A DNA stretch of 64,000 nucleotides from UBA3102 sp964413055 (GCA_964413055.1 CAYPRB010000004.1:124001-188000), one strand, 5' to 3'; counted from the stretch's first letter, positions 34,404 to 43,601 are shown. Numbers and translations: made by a program. Notes: generated from the sequence alone by a model not told the origin.

Positions 34404-35969
34404 TTACCTTACCAGGTCAAAGATACGATACTGCAATGCTTCAGCAATATGCTCCTCTTTAATGGCCCCAGAATCTGCCAGGTCGGCTATGGTCCGGCTG
34501 ACTTTCAATATCCGGTCATGGCTGCGGGCACTCAGGCTCAACTGGTTGAAAGCATTCCGCAGTAAAGCTTCCGCCGCTTTTTTCAGTTTGCAGTGCAGCC
34601 GCACTTCCCGCGCTCCCATATGCGCGTTGCAATACACGCTGCAATTTCCAGACTGTTGATAACCTTTTTTAGATTCAGAGCCTTCAAATCTGCGTAACTG
34701 AATTGCCCTTGCCCTGGTCACACGTTCTTTTATCGTCCGGGAACGGTCACTTTTTTCCGCCTGGGACAAATCTTCATACGGCATTCTGGGTACTGCCACA
34801 CAAATATCAATCCGGTCCAATAAAGGGCCGGAAAGCCGGGAGATATAGCGTTGAATCTGGAGCGGCGTGCAGGTGCACTCCCGTTCCTTATCCCCGTGGT
34901 AACCGCACGGGCAAGGGTTGAGCGCGCCCACCAGCATTAGCCTTGCGGGATAGGTTAAAGAGGCGTTTACCCGGGAAATAGTGACGATACCGTCCTCAAG
35001 CGGCTGCCGGAGGGCTTCCAGGGCGTCTTTGTGAAACTCGGGCATTTCATCCAGGAAAAGGACCCCGTTGTGGGCGAGGGAAACTTCCCCGGGCCTGGGT
35101 ACCCGGCCGCCGCCGATGATACTTATGGCTGATGCGGTATGGTGGGGGGCCCGGAAGGGCCGTTCGGCAACCAGGGGGGTGCCGGGCTCAAGCTTGCCGG
35201 CCAGACTGTAAATTTTGGTTGCCTCCATGGACTCCTGAAAAGTAAGGTCCGGCAGGATCCCCGGCAGCCGGCGGGCCAACATGGTCTTGCCGGACCCGGG
35301 ACTTCCCATCATAACCAGGTTATGTCCCCCTGCGGCCGCCACTTCCAACGCCCTTTTAGCTGCCTGCTGCCCTTTAACGTCGGCAAAATCCAGTTCTTCG
35401 GAAAGCTTGCCGCTCATCAATTGCTTAAGGTCGATCTGATACGGATTGATTTCGTTTTCTCCGCACAAAAACTCCCCGACCGCCGCCAGCGACCCGCAAG
35501 GTAATACGTCCACCCCGTCAACCAGCGCTGCTTCCGCGGCGTTTTCTTCGGGTACGATTACTTTATTTATAGACGGTGTCTCCCGGATTGCCCAAACACT
35601 GGGCAGGATCCCGTTAACTCCCCGCAGGTAGCCGTTTAGGGATAGCTCCCCGAGGTAGGCGAAAAAACGGCACCGTTCTGATGGCAGTTGTTCTGTGGCC
35701 GCCAGTATGCCTACCGCTATGGGCAGGTCATAGATGGGACCTTCTTTCTTTAAATCGGCGGGAGCCAGATTTACCGTGATCCTTTTTACCGGGAACTCAA
35801 AACCTGAATTCTTGATTGCCGCCCGGACACGGTCTTTGGACTCCCGTACCGAAGTGTCCGGCAACCCGACAATATCAAAGCAAGGCAACCCCCTGGAAAC
35901 ATCCACTTCCACCTGCACGATCCGGCCGTCCAGTCCGTGGAGTACCGTGCTTTTAACTATTTCAATCAT
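34404..35969 (-). CDS. comM: Mg-chelatase-like AAA+ ATPase ComM/YifB
   Basis: 521 residues. N-terminal Lon-S5-like fold (about 1-165: GLPCFDIVGLPDTSVRESKDRVRAA), AAA+ core with Walker A MGSPGSGKTMLARRLPGILP and Walker B GVLFLDEMPEF, the CPCGYHGD zinc-type loop, and the C-terminal helical domain (LSLSARSHDRILKVSRTIAD). In transforming bacteria ComM is a helicase aiding branch migration. It commonly follows rnhB-yraN; here it lies 18 kb away and inverted. Divergent from the cobalamin operon. Confidence 0.96.
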   Translation of the reverse strand: MIEIVKSTVLHGLDGRIVQVEVDVSRGLPCFDIVGLPDTSVRESKDRVRAAIKNSGFEFPVKRITVNLAPADLKKEGPIYDLPIAVGILAATEQLPSERCRFFAYLGELSLNGYLRGVNGILPSVWAIRETPSINKVIVPEENAAEAALVDGVDVLPCGSLAAVGEFLCGENEINPYQIDLKQLMSGKLSEELDFADVKGQQAAKRALEVAAAGGHNLVMMGSPGSGKTMLARRLPGILPDLTFQESMEATKIYSLAGKLEPGTPLVAERPFRAPHHTASAISIIGGGRVPRPGEVSLAHNGVLFLDEMPEFHKDALEALRQPLEDGIVTISRVNASLTYPARLMLVGALNPCPCGYHGDKERECTCTPLQIQRYISRLSGPLLDRIDICVAVPRMPYEDLSQAEKSDRSRTIKERVTRARAIQLRRFEGSESKKGYQQSGNCSVYCNAHMGAREVRLHCKLKKAAEALLRNAFNQLSLSARSHDRILKVSRTIADLADSGAIKEEHIAEALQYRIFDLVR

Positions 35970-36138
35970 TAAAAACTAACCTCCGGTTTTAATGACATCC
36001 TTATCTTTGCTAAATAATGGTGCATATATTCGTCAATATTACATAATTCCCCTTCTTTTCCTGTAACCAAATATTTAAAAGTTGCACCGGCAGGAAAAAC
36101 GACTTTTAACCAAGAATATAGCAAAAAAAGATGATGAG

Positions 36139-36320
36139 AACCGGTCGCTGCGTTAAGCGTGAAAAGGGAAGTCCGGTGCAAGACCGGCGCGGTCCCGCCA
36201 CTGTAAGGGCGAAGAGCTTCTTGATGTCACTGGCTTTTTTATTTAAATAAAGCCGGGAAGAGTGAAGCATCAAATGACCCCGAGCCAGGAGACCTGCCTG
36301 TTCTCAGGTCACCTTGAAAA
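36139..36320 (+). ncRNA. Cobalamin (AdoCbl) riboswitch
   Basis: Contains the conserved core GGGAAGTCCGGTGCAAGACC (from 36166), the GCCCGCCACTGTAA-like segment (GGTCCCGCCACTGTAA), and the B12 box GAGCCAGGAGACCTGCC at 36282-36298. It lies upstream of cbiZ-btuFCD, and a terminator at 36383-36416 is the likely expression platform, so high cobalamin would switch the operon off. The remaining 36000-36138 is AT-rich with no gene. Confidence 0.95.
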
Positions 36321-36382
36321 CCTACGGTTGATAGGGAGGTGATTATTCAGAACGAAGTGCTTGTTTTGCGTCTGAATAGTTC

Positions 36383-36416
36383 AACCCCCTTCCCGTAATA
36401 TGGGAACGGGGTTTTT
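36383..36416 (+). terminator. Regulated terminator of the cobalamin riboswitch
   Basis: Stem AACCCC(C)TTCCC / GGGAA(C)GGGGTT with TTTTT, placed 60-70 nt after the aptamer and 60 nt before cbiZ. Confidence 0.85.
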
Positions 36417-36473
36417 GGTGTCAGGCAGGTATAATTATTGATCCGGGATTGTTTCTGAAAAGAGTTGAACGGT

Positions 36474-37235
36474 ATGAATTTGCATGATAGTAGTTCTGTG
36501 GAGTTACTTTTGCCGCAGGAAAATCAAAAGTTCCGTTTAATGGGGGGACTGCAGGCCGTCCTTGGTTCCACGTACCTGCTGGTGGTTGCTGAAAAACCGT
36601 GGGTTACTCTGAGTTCCGGTATTTTGGGCGGCGGCCTGGGCACGAAGCGTTATTTTATTAACCGGCAGGTGCCTTCCGGTTATTGCGCCGGGCAGCCGGT
36701 TGAGGAACTGGCGGCATACCTGGCGGCTTCATTTAAAGAATATGACCCATCCCGCCGGCCGGACTGGACCGCGCTTATGACGGCGGCACAAGTAAAGGAC
36801 GCTTGCTTTATCCGCCTTGCCGGGGCGGACTGCCGGGCGGCCGTGATTGCCACCGCCGGCGTGGATAATGCCTGTGCGGCCGGGGTCACGCCGTATTTAA
36901 ACCTAGATCCCGCAGCAGTAGGACCGCCGGGGACGATTAATATTATGGCTTTTTCTTCGCGGGCCCTGACCCACGGAGCCATAGTAAATGCCGTGCAAAC
37001 CGTGACCGAGGCGAAAGCCCAGGTCCTGCGCGAGTTTTCCGTCAGGTGTCCGCGTACGGGCGCTTATGCCAGCGGTACCAATACGGATGCGGTGATTATT
37101 GCCGCGCCGGATGCACCGGCTTGTCTGCCGTATGCCGGGCCGGGAACCAGGATCGGTTATCTTTTGGCCTTGGGGGTGCGCCGGGCGGTGGCGGAAGCTT
37201 TGAAAAGGTACTTGTCAAATGGGGATAAGTTTTAA
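36474..37235 (+). CDS. cbiZ: Adenosylcobinamide amidohydrolase CbiZ
   Basis: About 253 residues. CbiZ cleaves the aminopropanol side chain of salvaged (adenosyl)cobinamide to cobyric acid, allowing remodelling of foreign corrinoids. Supporting motifs: TLSSGILGGGLG, VIATAGVDNACAAG, NIMAFSSRALTHGAIVNAVQTVTEAKAQVL and YASGTNTDAVIIAAP. The start may be TTG 36465 or ATG 36474; AAAAGAG suits the latter. First gene behind the riboswitch and followed by a corrinoid ABC transporter, which fits the role. Confidence 0.92.
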   Translation: MNLHDSSSVELLLPQENQKFRLMGGLQAVLGSTYLLVVAEKPWVTLSSGILGGGLGTKRYFINRQVPSGYCAGQPVEELAAYLAASFKEYDPSRRPDWTALMTAAQVKDACFIRLAGADCRAAVIATAGVDNACAAGVTPYLNLDPAAVGPPGTINIMAFSSRALTHGAIVNAVQTVTEAKAQVLREFSVRCPRTGAYASGTNTDAVIIAAPDAPACLPYAGPGTRIGYLLALGVRRAVAEALKRYLSNGDKF

Positions 37236-37256
37236 GATCATGCGGGAGGGAAACAG

Positions 37257-38204
37257 ATGGGTGAGAAATATAAACCATTATTTAAAGCAATGGTAATTGT
37301 TTTGATGCTGTCTTTTTTACTGGTATTATTATGTGCTTGCGGTCAGGTACAGCAGGAAACGGGTGGTGCGGACTTTCCGCTGACCGTTACCGATGATCTG
37401 GACCGGCAGGTCACCATAAAAGAGGAACCGCAGCGGATAGTATCACTGGTACCCGCGGGAACGGAAATTCTTTTCGCCCTGGGGTTGGACGAAAAAATTG
37501 TTGGCGTAACGGAGTATTGCGATTATCCGGCTGCGGCCGCTGCAAAACCGAAAATGGGCGGGTTTTCCACGCCCAGCACCGAATTGATCGTGGCCGCCAG
37601 GCCCGATCTGGTACTGGCAACCCCCATACAAAAAGATTTTATCCGGCAGATGGAAGGAACCGGACTGGCGGTGGTGGCTTTTGAAGCGTATGACTTAAAT
37701 GAAGTGCTGGCAAAAATCCGGTTGATCGGGCGGGTGACGGGTGCCGTCGCAACGGCAGAGCAGCTGGTTGACGGTATGCAGAAACGTATTGATGCCGTTG
37801 CGGACAAGGTCAGTGGTCTTTCCGAAGTCCAGAAACCGGAAGTCTTTTTTGAAATCTGGCCCGATCCCCTGACCACCGGGGGAGCGAAGAGTTTTCTCAA
37901 CAGCCTGATCACTGCCGCCGGTGGAAAGAATATTGCGGGAGATATTGAACGTGATTGGGTGACTTACAGCGTGGAAATGCTGCTGGCCCGGAATCCGGAA
38001 GTAATTATATTTTCCCATCACGGCGATTCCAGGCAAACAGCGGAAGATATCAAGGCGCGCCAGGGGTGGGAACAGGTGGCGGCTATTAAGCATAATCGCA
38101 TCGGGCACATCGTAGATGAAAATTTGGTCGTGCGCGCCGGTCCGCGGGTAGTGGAAGGTCTGGAGCAGATAGCTGCAATCATCCACCCGGAGTTCTTTAA
38201 TTAA
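37257..38204 (+). CDS. btuF: Corrinoid ABC transporter substrate-binding lipoprotein (BtuF-like)
   Basis: 315 residues. N-terminal signal with lipobox-like LLCAC-GQ (lipidated Cys near residue 24), then a class III periplasmic-binding fold: VTDDLDRQVTIKEEPQRIVSLVPAGTEILFALGL, a long connecting helix, and VFFEIWPDPLTTGGAKSFLN. The family also includes siderophore binders; the riboswitch and cbiZ argue for corrinoids. GGGAGGG precedes the ATG. 21 nt after cbiZ. Confidence 0.9.
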   Translation: MGEKYKPLFKAMVIVLMLSFLLVLLCACGQVQQETGGADFPLTVTDDLDRQVTIKEEPQRIVSLVPAGTEILFALGLDEKIVGVTEYCDYPAAAAAKPKMGGFSTPSTELIVAARPDLVLATPIQKDFIRQMEGTGLAVVAFEAYDLNEVLAKIRLIGRVTGAVATAEQLVDGMQKRIDAVADKVSGLSEVQKPEVFFEIWPDPLTTGGAKSFLNSLITAAGGKNIAGDIERDWVTYSVEMLLARNPEVIIFSHHGDSRQTAEDIKARQGWEQVAAIKHNRIGHIVDENLVVRAGPRVVEGLEQIAAIIHPEFFN

Positions 38205-38229
38205 GCTGTCACCGAACGGAGGCTTATTG

Positions 38230-39276
38230 TTGAACGCATACGATAAAGTTTGGCGTTGGAAAGCACTGGTCGGTATACTGGTGCTGGTTTTGGGGTTAAC
38301 GGTGGTTTTTTGTACTACCATAGGTCCGGCACCGGTTGGGTTTGTAGAGGTACTGACTATTTTGTTGCGCAAGCTGCCCTGGCTCGGTGATTTTGTCCCC
38401 CGGGGAGATTGGCCGGAAAGCTATGAAACCATTGTCTTTCAGATGCGGCTGGCGCGGGTAATCCTGGCGGTTCTTGTTGGTGCCGGCCTGGCCGCTTCCG
38501 GGGTAGTGCTTCAGGGGCTCTTGCAAAACCCGATGGCCGACCCGTATATTCTGGGCATTTCCTCCGGTGCCGCTTTGGGCGCCACGGTGGCCATGCTTTT
38601 CAATATCGGGTCTCAGGTGCTGGGAATGTATGCCGTACCGCTGTGCGCATTTTTGGGGGGTGTCATCACTACTTTTTCGGTATATAATTTATCCCGGACG
38701 GGGAACCGGGTTTCCATGCCGACCTTGCTGCTGGCAGGGATTGCCATGGGTGCGCTCTTATCGTCAGTGACTTCTTACGTCATGATTATGGGCGGCAGGG
38801 ATATCCACCAGGTGGTCTTTTGGATTATGGGCGGTTTTTCCGGCCGCGGCTGGGAGCACGTCAGGGTATTGCTGCCCTACGTCATCACAGGGTTTGTCGT
38901 AATATATTTCTATGCCCAGAAGCTGAACGTGATTTTAATGGGTGAAGAACAGGCACAGCACCTGGGCGTCGATGTAGAGCGGTTGAAACAAATTATGCTG
39001 GGCGCCGCAACTTTATCGGCCGCTGCCGCCGTGGCCGTAAGCGGGATCATCGGCTTTGTGGGACTGATTATTCCTCATGCCGTACGACTTCTGATCGGGC
39101 CCGACCACCGTGTGCTTTTTCCCGCATCGGCACTGGTGGGCGCCATTTTTTTAACTTTGGCCGATGCACTGGCACGAGTGGCCGCAGCTCCCCAGGAAAT
39201 ACCGGTAGGTATTATCACGGCCCTTTGCGGCGGGCCTTTTTTCATTTACCTGTTGCGAAAACGTCCCTACCATTAA
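38230..39276 (+). CDS. btuC: Corrinoid ABC transporter permease (BtuC/FecCD family)
   Basis: About 348 residues and ten membrane helices. FecCD hallmarks: RLARVILAVLVGAGLAASGVVLQGLLQNPMADPYILGISSGAALGA and GFVGLIIPHAVRLLIGPDHR (quoted in part), the coupling region for the ATPase. Two consecutive TTG codons (38227, 38230) can start it; the second is 7 nt from GGAGG. It lies 25 nt after btuF. Confidence 0.93.
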   Translation: MNAYDKVWRWKALVGILVLVLGLTVVFCTTIGPAPVGFVEVLTILLRKLPWLGDFVPRGDWPESYETIVFQMRLARVILAVLVGAGLAASGVVLQGLLQNPMADPYILGISSGAALGATVAMLFNIGSQVLGMYAVPLCAFLGGVITTFSVYNLSRTGNRVSMPTLLLAGIAMGALLSSVTSYVMIMGGRDIHQVVFWIMGGFSGRGWEHVRVLLPYVITGFVVIYFYAQKLNVILMGEEQAQHLGVDVERLKQIMLGAATLSAAAAVAVSGIIGFVGLIIPHAVRLLIGPDHRVLFPASALVGAIFLTLADALARVAAAPQEIPVGIITALCGGPFFIYLLRKRPYH

Positions 39277-39320
39277 AAACAGCCCGGTAACGGCAGGCAC
39301 CTTTAGGAGAGTGAAAACGG

Positions 39321-40574
39321 TTGGTAGTGCTTAAAGTTCACGATATTGAGTGTGCTTACGGTTCGGCCAAAGTGCTGAACGGTTTGACCTTTGCCATAGC
39401 ACGCGGGGGATTTACCGGTGTAATCGGCCCGAACGGTTCCGGTAAATCTACCGTGTTACGCTGTATCAGCCGGGTGCTGAAGCCGGTCCGGGGGAGCGTG
39501 TTACTGGATGAGCACAACTTGTACGGTTTGAGTACCCTGGAAACCGCCCGCAAAATGGCGGTGGTGCCGCAGGAAACGGCAGTAAATTTTTCTTTTACGG
39601 TTGAAGAAGTAGTACTGATGGGCCGTTCTCCCTATTTGGGCCGTTTTCAGGCGGAAGGAAAAAAAGATTATGAAATAGTCGCCCGGGCCATGGAATTGAC
39701 CGATACCGGTTACCTGGCCGACCGGTTGATTACTGCCATCAGCGGGGGAGAACGGCAGAAAGTGATTATCGCCCGGGCCCTGGCGCAGGAACCCGAAATT
39801 ATTCTTCTGGACGAACCTACCTCCCACCTGGATATTAATCACCAGATTGAAATCTTAAACTTACTGCAGCGCTTAAACCGGGAAGCGGGATTGACCGTGG
39901 TTTCGGTTTTTCACGATTTAAACCTGGCTGCCCAGTACTGCAAAGATTTAATTCTGATGCAAAGAGGGAAAATATTCTCCCTGGGGAAACCGGGGGCGGT
40001 GCTGACGGCCGGGATCATCAAAAAAGTATACGGCGCTGACGTGTTAGTGAAGAAGCATCCGGTTACGGGACGCCCCACCGTTATGCCCCTGGCCCGGGTG
40101 CAGCCGGAAAATAAGCCGCGGGGCAGAGTGCATGTTGTTTGCGGCGGCGGAGAAGGAGCGGCTATGCTGGAGCTTTTGGTCGAGTACGGTTACGAGGTGA
40201 CCGCCGGGGTGATTAACGCCGGTGACATAGATTGGGAAACAGCCGGACTGCTGGGCATTGAAACGGCGGAAGAGGTGCCGTTTAGCCTGATTTCGAATAA
40301 AAGCCACGCGGAAAATATCCGGCTTATTAAAAGTGCGGATGCTTGTATTATGGTAAGCATACCGTTCGGCCGGGGAAATCTTAAAAATCTGGAGGCTTTG
40401 GCCCTGGCCCGCGATTGGGGCAAGCCCGTGCTGGTGGTGGAGGAGCGGGATATTGGGGAGCGCGACTTTACCGGCGGGCAGGCCGGGCTAATGTATAATG
40501 AGTTAAAGAAAAAGGGTGCCGTGGTGTTTAAAGATAAGCACGAATTGCTCAGGAGATTGAAATATCTCATATAA
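39321..40574 (+). CDS. btuD: Corrinoid ABC transporter ATPase (BtuD-like) with an extra C-terminal domain
   Basis: 417 residues, much longer than usual BtuD/FecE (about 250-270). The ATPase part (1-255) has Walker A GPNGSGKSTVL (about 37), signature ISGGERQKV (about 140), Walker B EIILLDEPTSHLD (about 160) and the H-loop HDLNL. From about residue 265 a separate Rossmann-like domain begins: GRVHVVCGGGEGAAMLELLVEYGYEV, then INAGDIDWETA, SIPFGRGNLKNLEAL and KPVLVVEERD. Its role is unknown; a corrinoid- or nucleotide-handling function is a guess. TTG start, last gene of the operon. Confidence 0.9.
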   Translation: MVVLKVHDIECAYGSAKVLNGLTFAIARGGFTGVIGPNGSGKSTVLRCISRVLKPVRGSVLLDEHNLYGLSTLETARKMAVVPQETAVNFSFTVEEVVLMGRSPYLGRFQAEGKKDYEIVARAMELTDTGYLADRLITAISGGERQKVIIARALAQEPEIILLDEPTSHLDINHQIEILNLLQRLNREAGLTVVSVFHDLNLAAQYCKDLILMQRGKIFSLGKPGAVLTAGIIKKVYGADVLVKKHPVTGRPTVMPLARVQPENKPRGRVHVVCGGGEGAAMLELLVEYGYEVTAGVINAGDIDWETAGLLGIETAEEVPFSLISNKSHAENIRLIKSADACIMVSIPFGRGNLKNLEALALARDWGKPVLVVEERDIGERDFTGGQAGLMYNELKKKGAVVFKDKHELLRRLKYLI

Positions 40575-40652
40575 AAAGTCTATTAAGTTGCCCGCAGGTC
40601 ACCGAAGGTGAATTTGATGTTTTCCAAGAGCGGCCCTGCTTAGGCGGGGTAA

Positions 40653-40669
40653 ACTTTTGTCACAAAAGC
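40653..40669. repeat. Inverted repeat upstream of sigI
   Basis: CTTTTG-TCA-CAAAAG, a perfect 6-bp stem with no T-tract after it, within the 225-nt gap between btuD and sigI. Nothing else in the gap is recognised except a possible sigma-I promoter (ACCCCT at 40680-40685, CGTA at 40705-40708). Confidence 0.5.
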
Positions 40670-40799
40670 TTTAAAGGTGACCCCTTAAATAAAAGCCTTG
40701 CCTGCGTATTACACGATAAGAACCGTTTAAAGACCTTGTTGCTGCTGTTAGTCAGTGTATTACCAGGGAAAGAGGTGAGCGGAAGGAAGGGAGGATAAT

Positions 40800-41522
40800 T
40801 TGTTTCCCATACCGGACGCAGCAGAAAAAATAAAAAAGATCCAACAGGGGGACCGTCTGACCAGGGAAATATTTCTAGAAAACAGCAAGCCGTTTATTTA
40901 TAAACAAGTATGCAGGTTTTCCGGGAGAACCATGGATTGGAACCGGGATGACGAACTGGCGGTGGCACTGATTGCTTTCAATGAAGCGCTCGACCGTTAC
41001 CGTGACGAAAGAGGAGTTCCTTTTCCGGCTTTTGCCGGGATAGTAATAAGAAGCCGGCTTACCGATTATTACCGCAAGGAAAACAAGCATGCAGCCGGAT
41101 TTTTATTACCCGGCAACGAAATAAACGGAATTGATTCGGCCAGGTCATGGGATACTTACCTGAAAGAAGAGACAGAAAAGGAGCGGGCGGAAGAAATAAA
41201 AGAGTTTGGAAACATGCTGGAAAAATACGGTGTTAACTTTGAAGACCTGGTTAAAAGTTCACCCAAACATAGCACCACCCGCCGGGATTTGATGCAGGCG
41301 GCACGAGTGCTGGCCGGGCAAAAAGGTCTTTGGGAAAAATTCAAAAACGGTAAAAAACTGCCTCTGAATGCAATGATTGAAGAAACCGGTATAGGCCGCA
41401 AGACCCTGGAAAGGGGCCGCAAATACATTATCGCCATGGCATTATTGATTTCCAGGCGGGAAGAGTTTCTCTACCTTAGCTCATATCTGAACCTGACGGA
41501 AGTAAATCCTGAGGGGGGCTGA
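40800..41522 (+). CDS. sigI: RNA polymerase sigma factor SigI
   Basis: 240 residues. Region 2 shows NSKPFIYKQVCRFSGRTMDWNRDDELAVALIAFNEALDRY and region 2.4-like FPAFAGIVIRSRLTDYYRKE (parts quoted), typical of SigI; the C-terminal domain (about 125-240, with GIGRKTLERGRKYIIAMALL) is the SigI-specific helical domain. The TTG start at 40800 follows GGGAGG. It overlaps nothing but lies 3 nt before rsgI, its anti-sigma factor. In Bacilli and Clostridia such pairs respond to heat or wall/polysaccharide signals. Confidence 0.93.
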   Translation: MFPIPDAAEKIKKIQQGDRLTREIFLENSKPFIYKQVCRFSGRTMDWNRDDELAVALIAFNEALDRYRDERGVPFPAFAGIVIRSRLTDYYRKENKHAAGFLLPGNEINGIDSARSWDTYLKEETEKERAEEIKEFGNMLEKYGVNFEDLVKSSPKHSTTRRDLMQAARVLAGQKGLWEKFKNGKKLPLNAMIEETGIGRKTLERGRKYIIAMALLISRREEFLYLSSYLNLTEVNPEGG

Positions 41523-41525
41523 TAA

Positions 41526-42502
41526 ATGGAAAAACGTGGAATAATATTAAAAATAAAAAAAAGGTCCTGTGTCGTCCTGACTCCCGGCGGCGAATACAGG
41601 AAAGCCCCCCTGCCCGAAGACGGAAAGGCTGCAGTCGGACGCGAGATAACCTTCAGACAAAGGAAGAGTTTTTTTAACTTCAGATATTTTGCGGTGGCAG
41701 CGTCATTATTGTTGTTATTCATTTTATCCGGATGGTTTTATTTATCACAAAACCATCCGGCGGTTGCTTACCTTTCGCTAGATATTAATCCCAGTATTGA
41801 GCTGGCTGTTTCCGCCGACCGGAAAGTTTTATCGGCCCGCGGGTTGAATCAGGACGGCAGAATAATCCTGGGGGAAGCCAAAGTAAAAGGGCGGGACCTG
41901 CTTGAAGCTACCGGAATTATTGTGTCTCAAGCTGTACATGACGGTTACCTGGCGGAAAAGGACGATAACGTGATCCTGGCCACTTTAACGGTTGATGCGG
42001 ACAAGGAATACGTGGTCGACCTGGAATCTGTTTACCGGACCATTCAAGAACCGGTAACTTCCAGAGGGGTGGAGGCAGAGATAATCATACAACCGGTAGA
42101 TTCCGAAGTCCGGTGTGAGGCTGCCGGGTGTGGATTGTCCACCGGCAGGTATCTTTTACAGCAAAAAGCGCTTAAAGAGGGTATAAAAGTCACTGACCGG
42201 GAAATAAANNNNNNNNNNNNNNNNNNNNNNNNNNNNNNNNNNNNNNNNNNNNNNNNNNNNNNNNNNNNNNNNNNNNNNNNNNNNNNNNNNNNNNNNNNNN
42301 NNNNNNNNATACCGGGCGGGGAATTTATGTGGAACGTGGCGCAGCCAAAGCCAACCAGAGTAAAAAACCTGGCGCCGGCGGTACTGCCGGCAACGACCAT
42401 AACCAGTCTAAAAATAAAAGCGGTGGCAAGGCTCAAGACAAAAATGATTCAAAAAACAAGTTCCGGCAGCCGGATGGCAAATCAGGGTCTAATAATAAAT
42501 AA
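41526..42502 (+). CDS. rsgI: Anti-sigma-I factor RsgI (interrupted by an assembly gap)
   Basis: Membrane anti-sigma factor. The N-terminal cytoplasmic RsgI domain (1-58; GIILKIKKRSCVVLTPGGEY) binds SigI; one membrane helix follows (about 59-77, YFAVAASLLLLFILSGWFYL), then an extracytoplasmic domain beginning AYLSLDINPSIEL, the conserved autoproteolysis region of the family. The 100 N at 42209-42308 replace an unknown length. After the gap the natural frame ends GKAQDKNDSKNKFRQPDGK...SNNK with TAA at 42500-42502; this Gly/Lys/Asn-rich tail is out of phase with the N-terminus only because the gap length is arbitrary. Confidence 0.88.
42209..42308. other. Assembly gap (100 N)
   Basis: Exactly 100 undetermined bases inside rsgI; a scaffolding placeholder, so true length and frame are unknown. 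Confidence 0.99.
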
Positions 42503-42509
42503 ATTAGTT

Positions 42510-42535
42510 AAACCGGCCAACGCCGGTTTCTTCAT
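42510..42535 (+). terminator. Intrinsic terminator after rsgI
   Basis: AAACCGGC (42510-42517) / GCCGGTTT (42522-42529) with a 4-nt loop, then CTTCATTTT. It lies between convergent rsgI and the DUF441 gene and may serve both. Confidence 0.7.
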
Positions 42536-42579
42536 TTTCTCCACCCCATCCCAAACTCTTTTTTCACCTGTATTTTCAT

Positions 42580-43056
42580 CTAGAAGAAAAGATTGGCCAA
42601 TTGGATCAGTATTGCCGTCACTGCTGCCGCCATAACCGGTCCGCAAGGTGTTCCCCGGAGAATAAAAATACCCAGCACGGTTCCGACTGTCATGCCGAAT
42701 ATGATTTCGGGAGCATTATTCATTAAAGCCAGTCCGTCCCCGTTGAGCTTGGTGGCCAGCGCCCCGGCAGCCACGGCAAAAATACCTTTTAAAGTAACTA
42801 CGGATTGCAAATCTTCCTTAGTTAGTTTTTCCGTGGCTATCGGGGTAAGGATATGCAGCATTAAAAGAACCAGACCTGCTTCCAGGCCCCTTTTTTCCAG
42901 TACCGGCATGACTGTTTGGTCCAGGTTGAAATATTTTAGACATAATAAAATACAGGCTGAAGTTACAACCAGATTGGATTTGCCAAAGATGCCCATAAAA
43001 AGCAGGGCCACCAGGATCAGTTCAGACGGGTTTAGCCCCCAGGTTTCAGTGTTCAC
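42580..43056 (-). CDS. DUF441/UPF0756 family membrane protein (YtwI-like)
   Basis: 158 residues, four to five membrane helices. Family signature: LILVALLFMGIFGKSNLVVTSACILL at the N-terminus and GMTVGTVLGIFILRGTPCGPVMAAAVTA near the C-terminus (parts quoted). Function unknown, possibly transport. Convergent with rsgI, divergent from the thioesterase gene. Confidence 0.85.
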   Translation of the reverse strand: MNTETWGLNPSELILVALLFMGIFGKSNLVVTSACILLCLKYFNLDQTVMPVLEKRGLEAGLVLLMLHILTPIATEKLTKEDLQSVVTLKGIFAVAAGALATKLNGDGLALMNNAPEIIFGMTVGTVLGIFILRGTPCGPVMAAAVTAILIQLANLFF

Positions 43057-43199
43057 CCATATTCAACCCCTCAATATTCATAATTTATTTTTATTGAACC
43101 AAATTATTACAAATTATTAAGTAAAAGTTCAGATACTGAAGAGGGTTTTTCCGGGTCGGAAGTGAATTTTAAATAAAAAATCATTTGGTGGTGATTAAA

Positions 43200-43601
43200 A
43201 TGACTCATAATTTAAAAGCCGGCATTGAGGGTGCGGCCGAAGTAGTGGTGAGTGAACAAAATACAGCGATAGCTTTTGGCAGCGGTGCGGTGGATTTGTT
43301 TGGAACCCCGGCGATGATTGGATTGATGGAAAAGGCAGCTTTGTCTTCCGTTGATCCGCTGCTGGGGGAGGGAGTTTGCACCGTGGGTATAAAGGTGGAT
43401 GTAAAGCATATGGCCGCTACGCCTCCGGGCATGAAGGTAGTAGCAAAATCACGTTTAACCGGAATCGACGGCAAGCGCCTGGTTTTTGCAGTGGAAGCGT
43501 GGGACGAGCAAGATTTAATTGGAAAAGGGATGCACGAGCGTTATATCATCAAACTGGATAGTTTTATCAAGCGGGCGGAGGCCAAATCTAAAGATGTCTA
43601 A
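43200..43601 (+). CDS. Hotdog thioesterase, fluoroacetyl-CoA thioesterase (FlK)-like
   Basis: 133 residues, single hotdog domain. FlK-type pattern: LFGTPAMIGLMEKAAL (the Thr of the active site), the catalytic Glu in this helix, and VDVKHMAATPPGMKV with the active-site His. It hydrolyses acyl-CoA thioesters; the natural substrate is not predictable, and fluoroacetate is unlikely here. GGTGGTG at 43187-43193 supports ATG 43200 over GTG 43185. Stands alone. Confidence 0.85.
   Translation: MTHNLKAGIEGAAEVVVSEQNTAIAFGSGAVDLFGTPAMIGLMEKAALSSVDPLLGEGVCTVGIKVDVKHMAATPPGMKVVAKSRLTGIDGKRLVFAVEAWDEQDLIGKGMHERYIIKLDSFIKRAEAKSKDV

Noticed and set aside
35969..36181. 70-codon open frame on the minus strand upstream of comM
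   Set aside because: It lies antisense to the start of the cobalamin riboswitch, has no ribosome site and no family resemblance.
42309..42635. Apparent continuation of rsgI into a frame ending beyond 42502
   Set aside because: The phase across the 100-N gap is arbitrary; the frame ending at 42502 has the Gly/Lys/Asn-rich composition of an RsgI tail and is followed by a terminator, while the longer frame runs antisense into the DUF441 gene.
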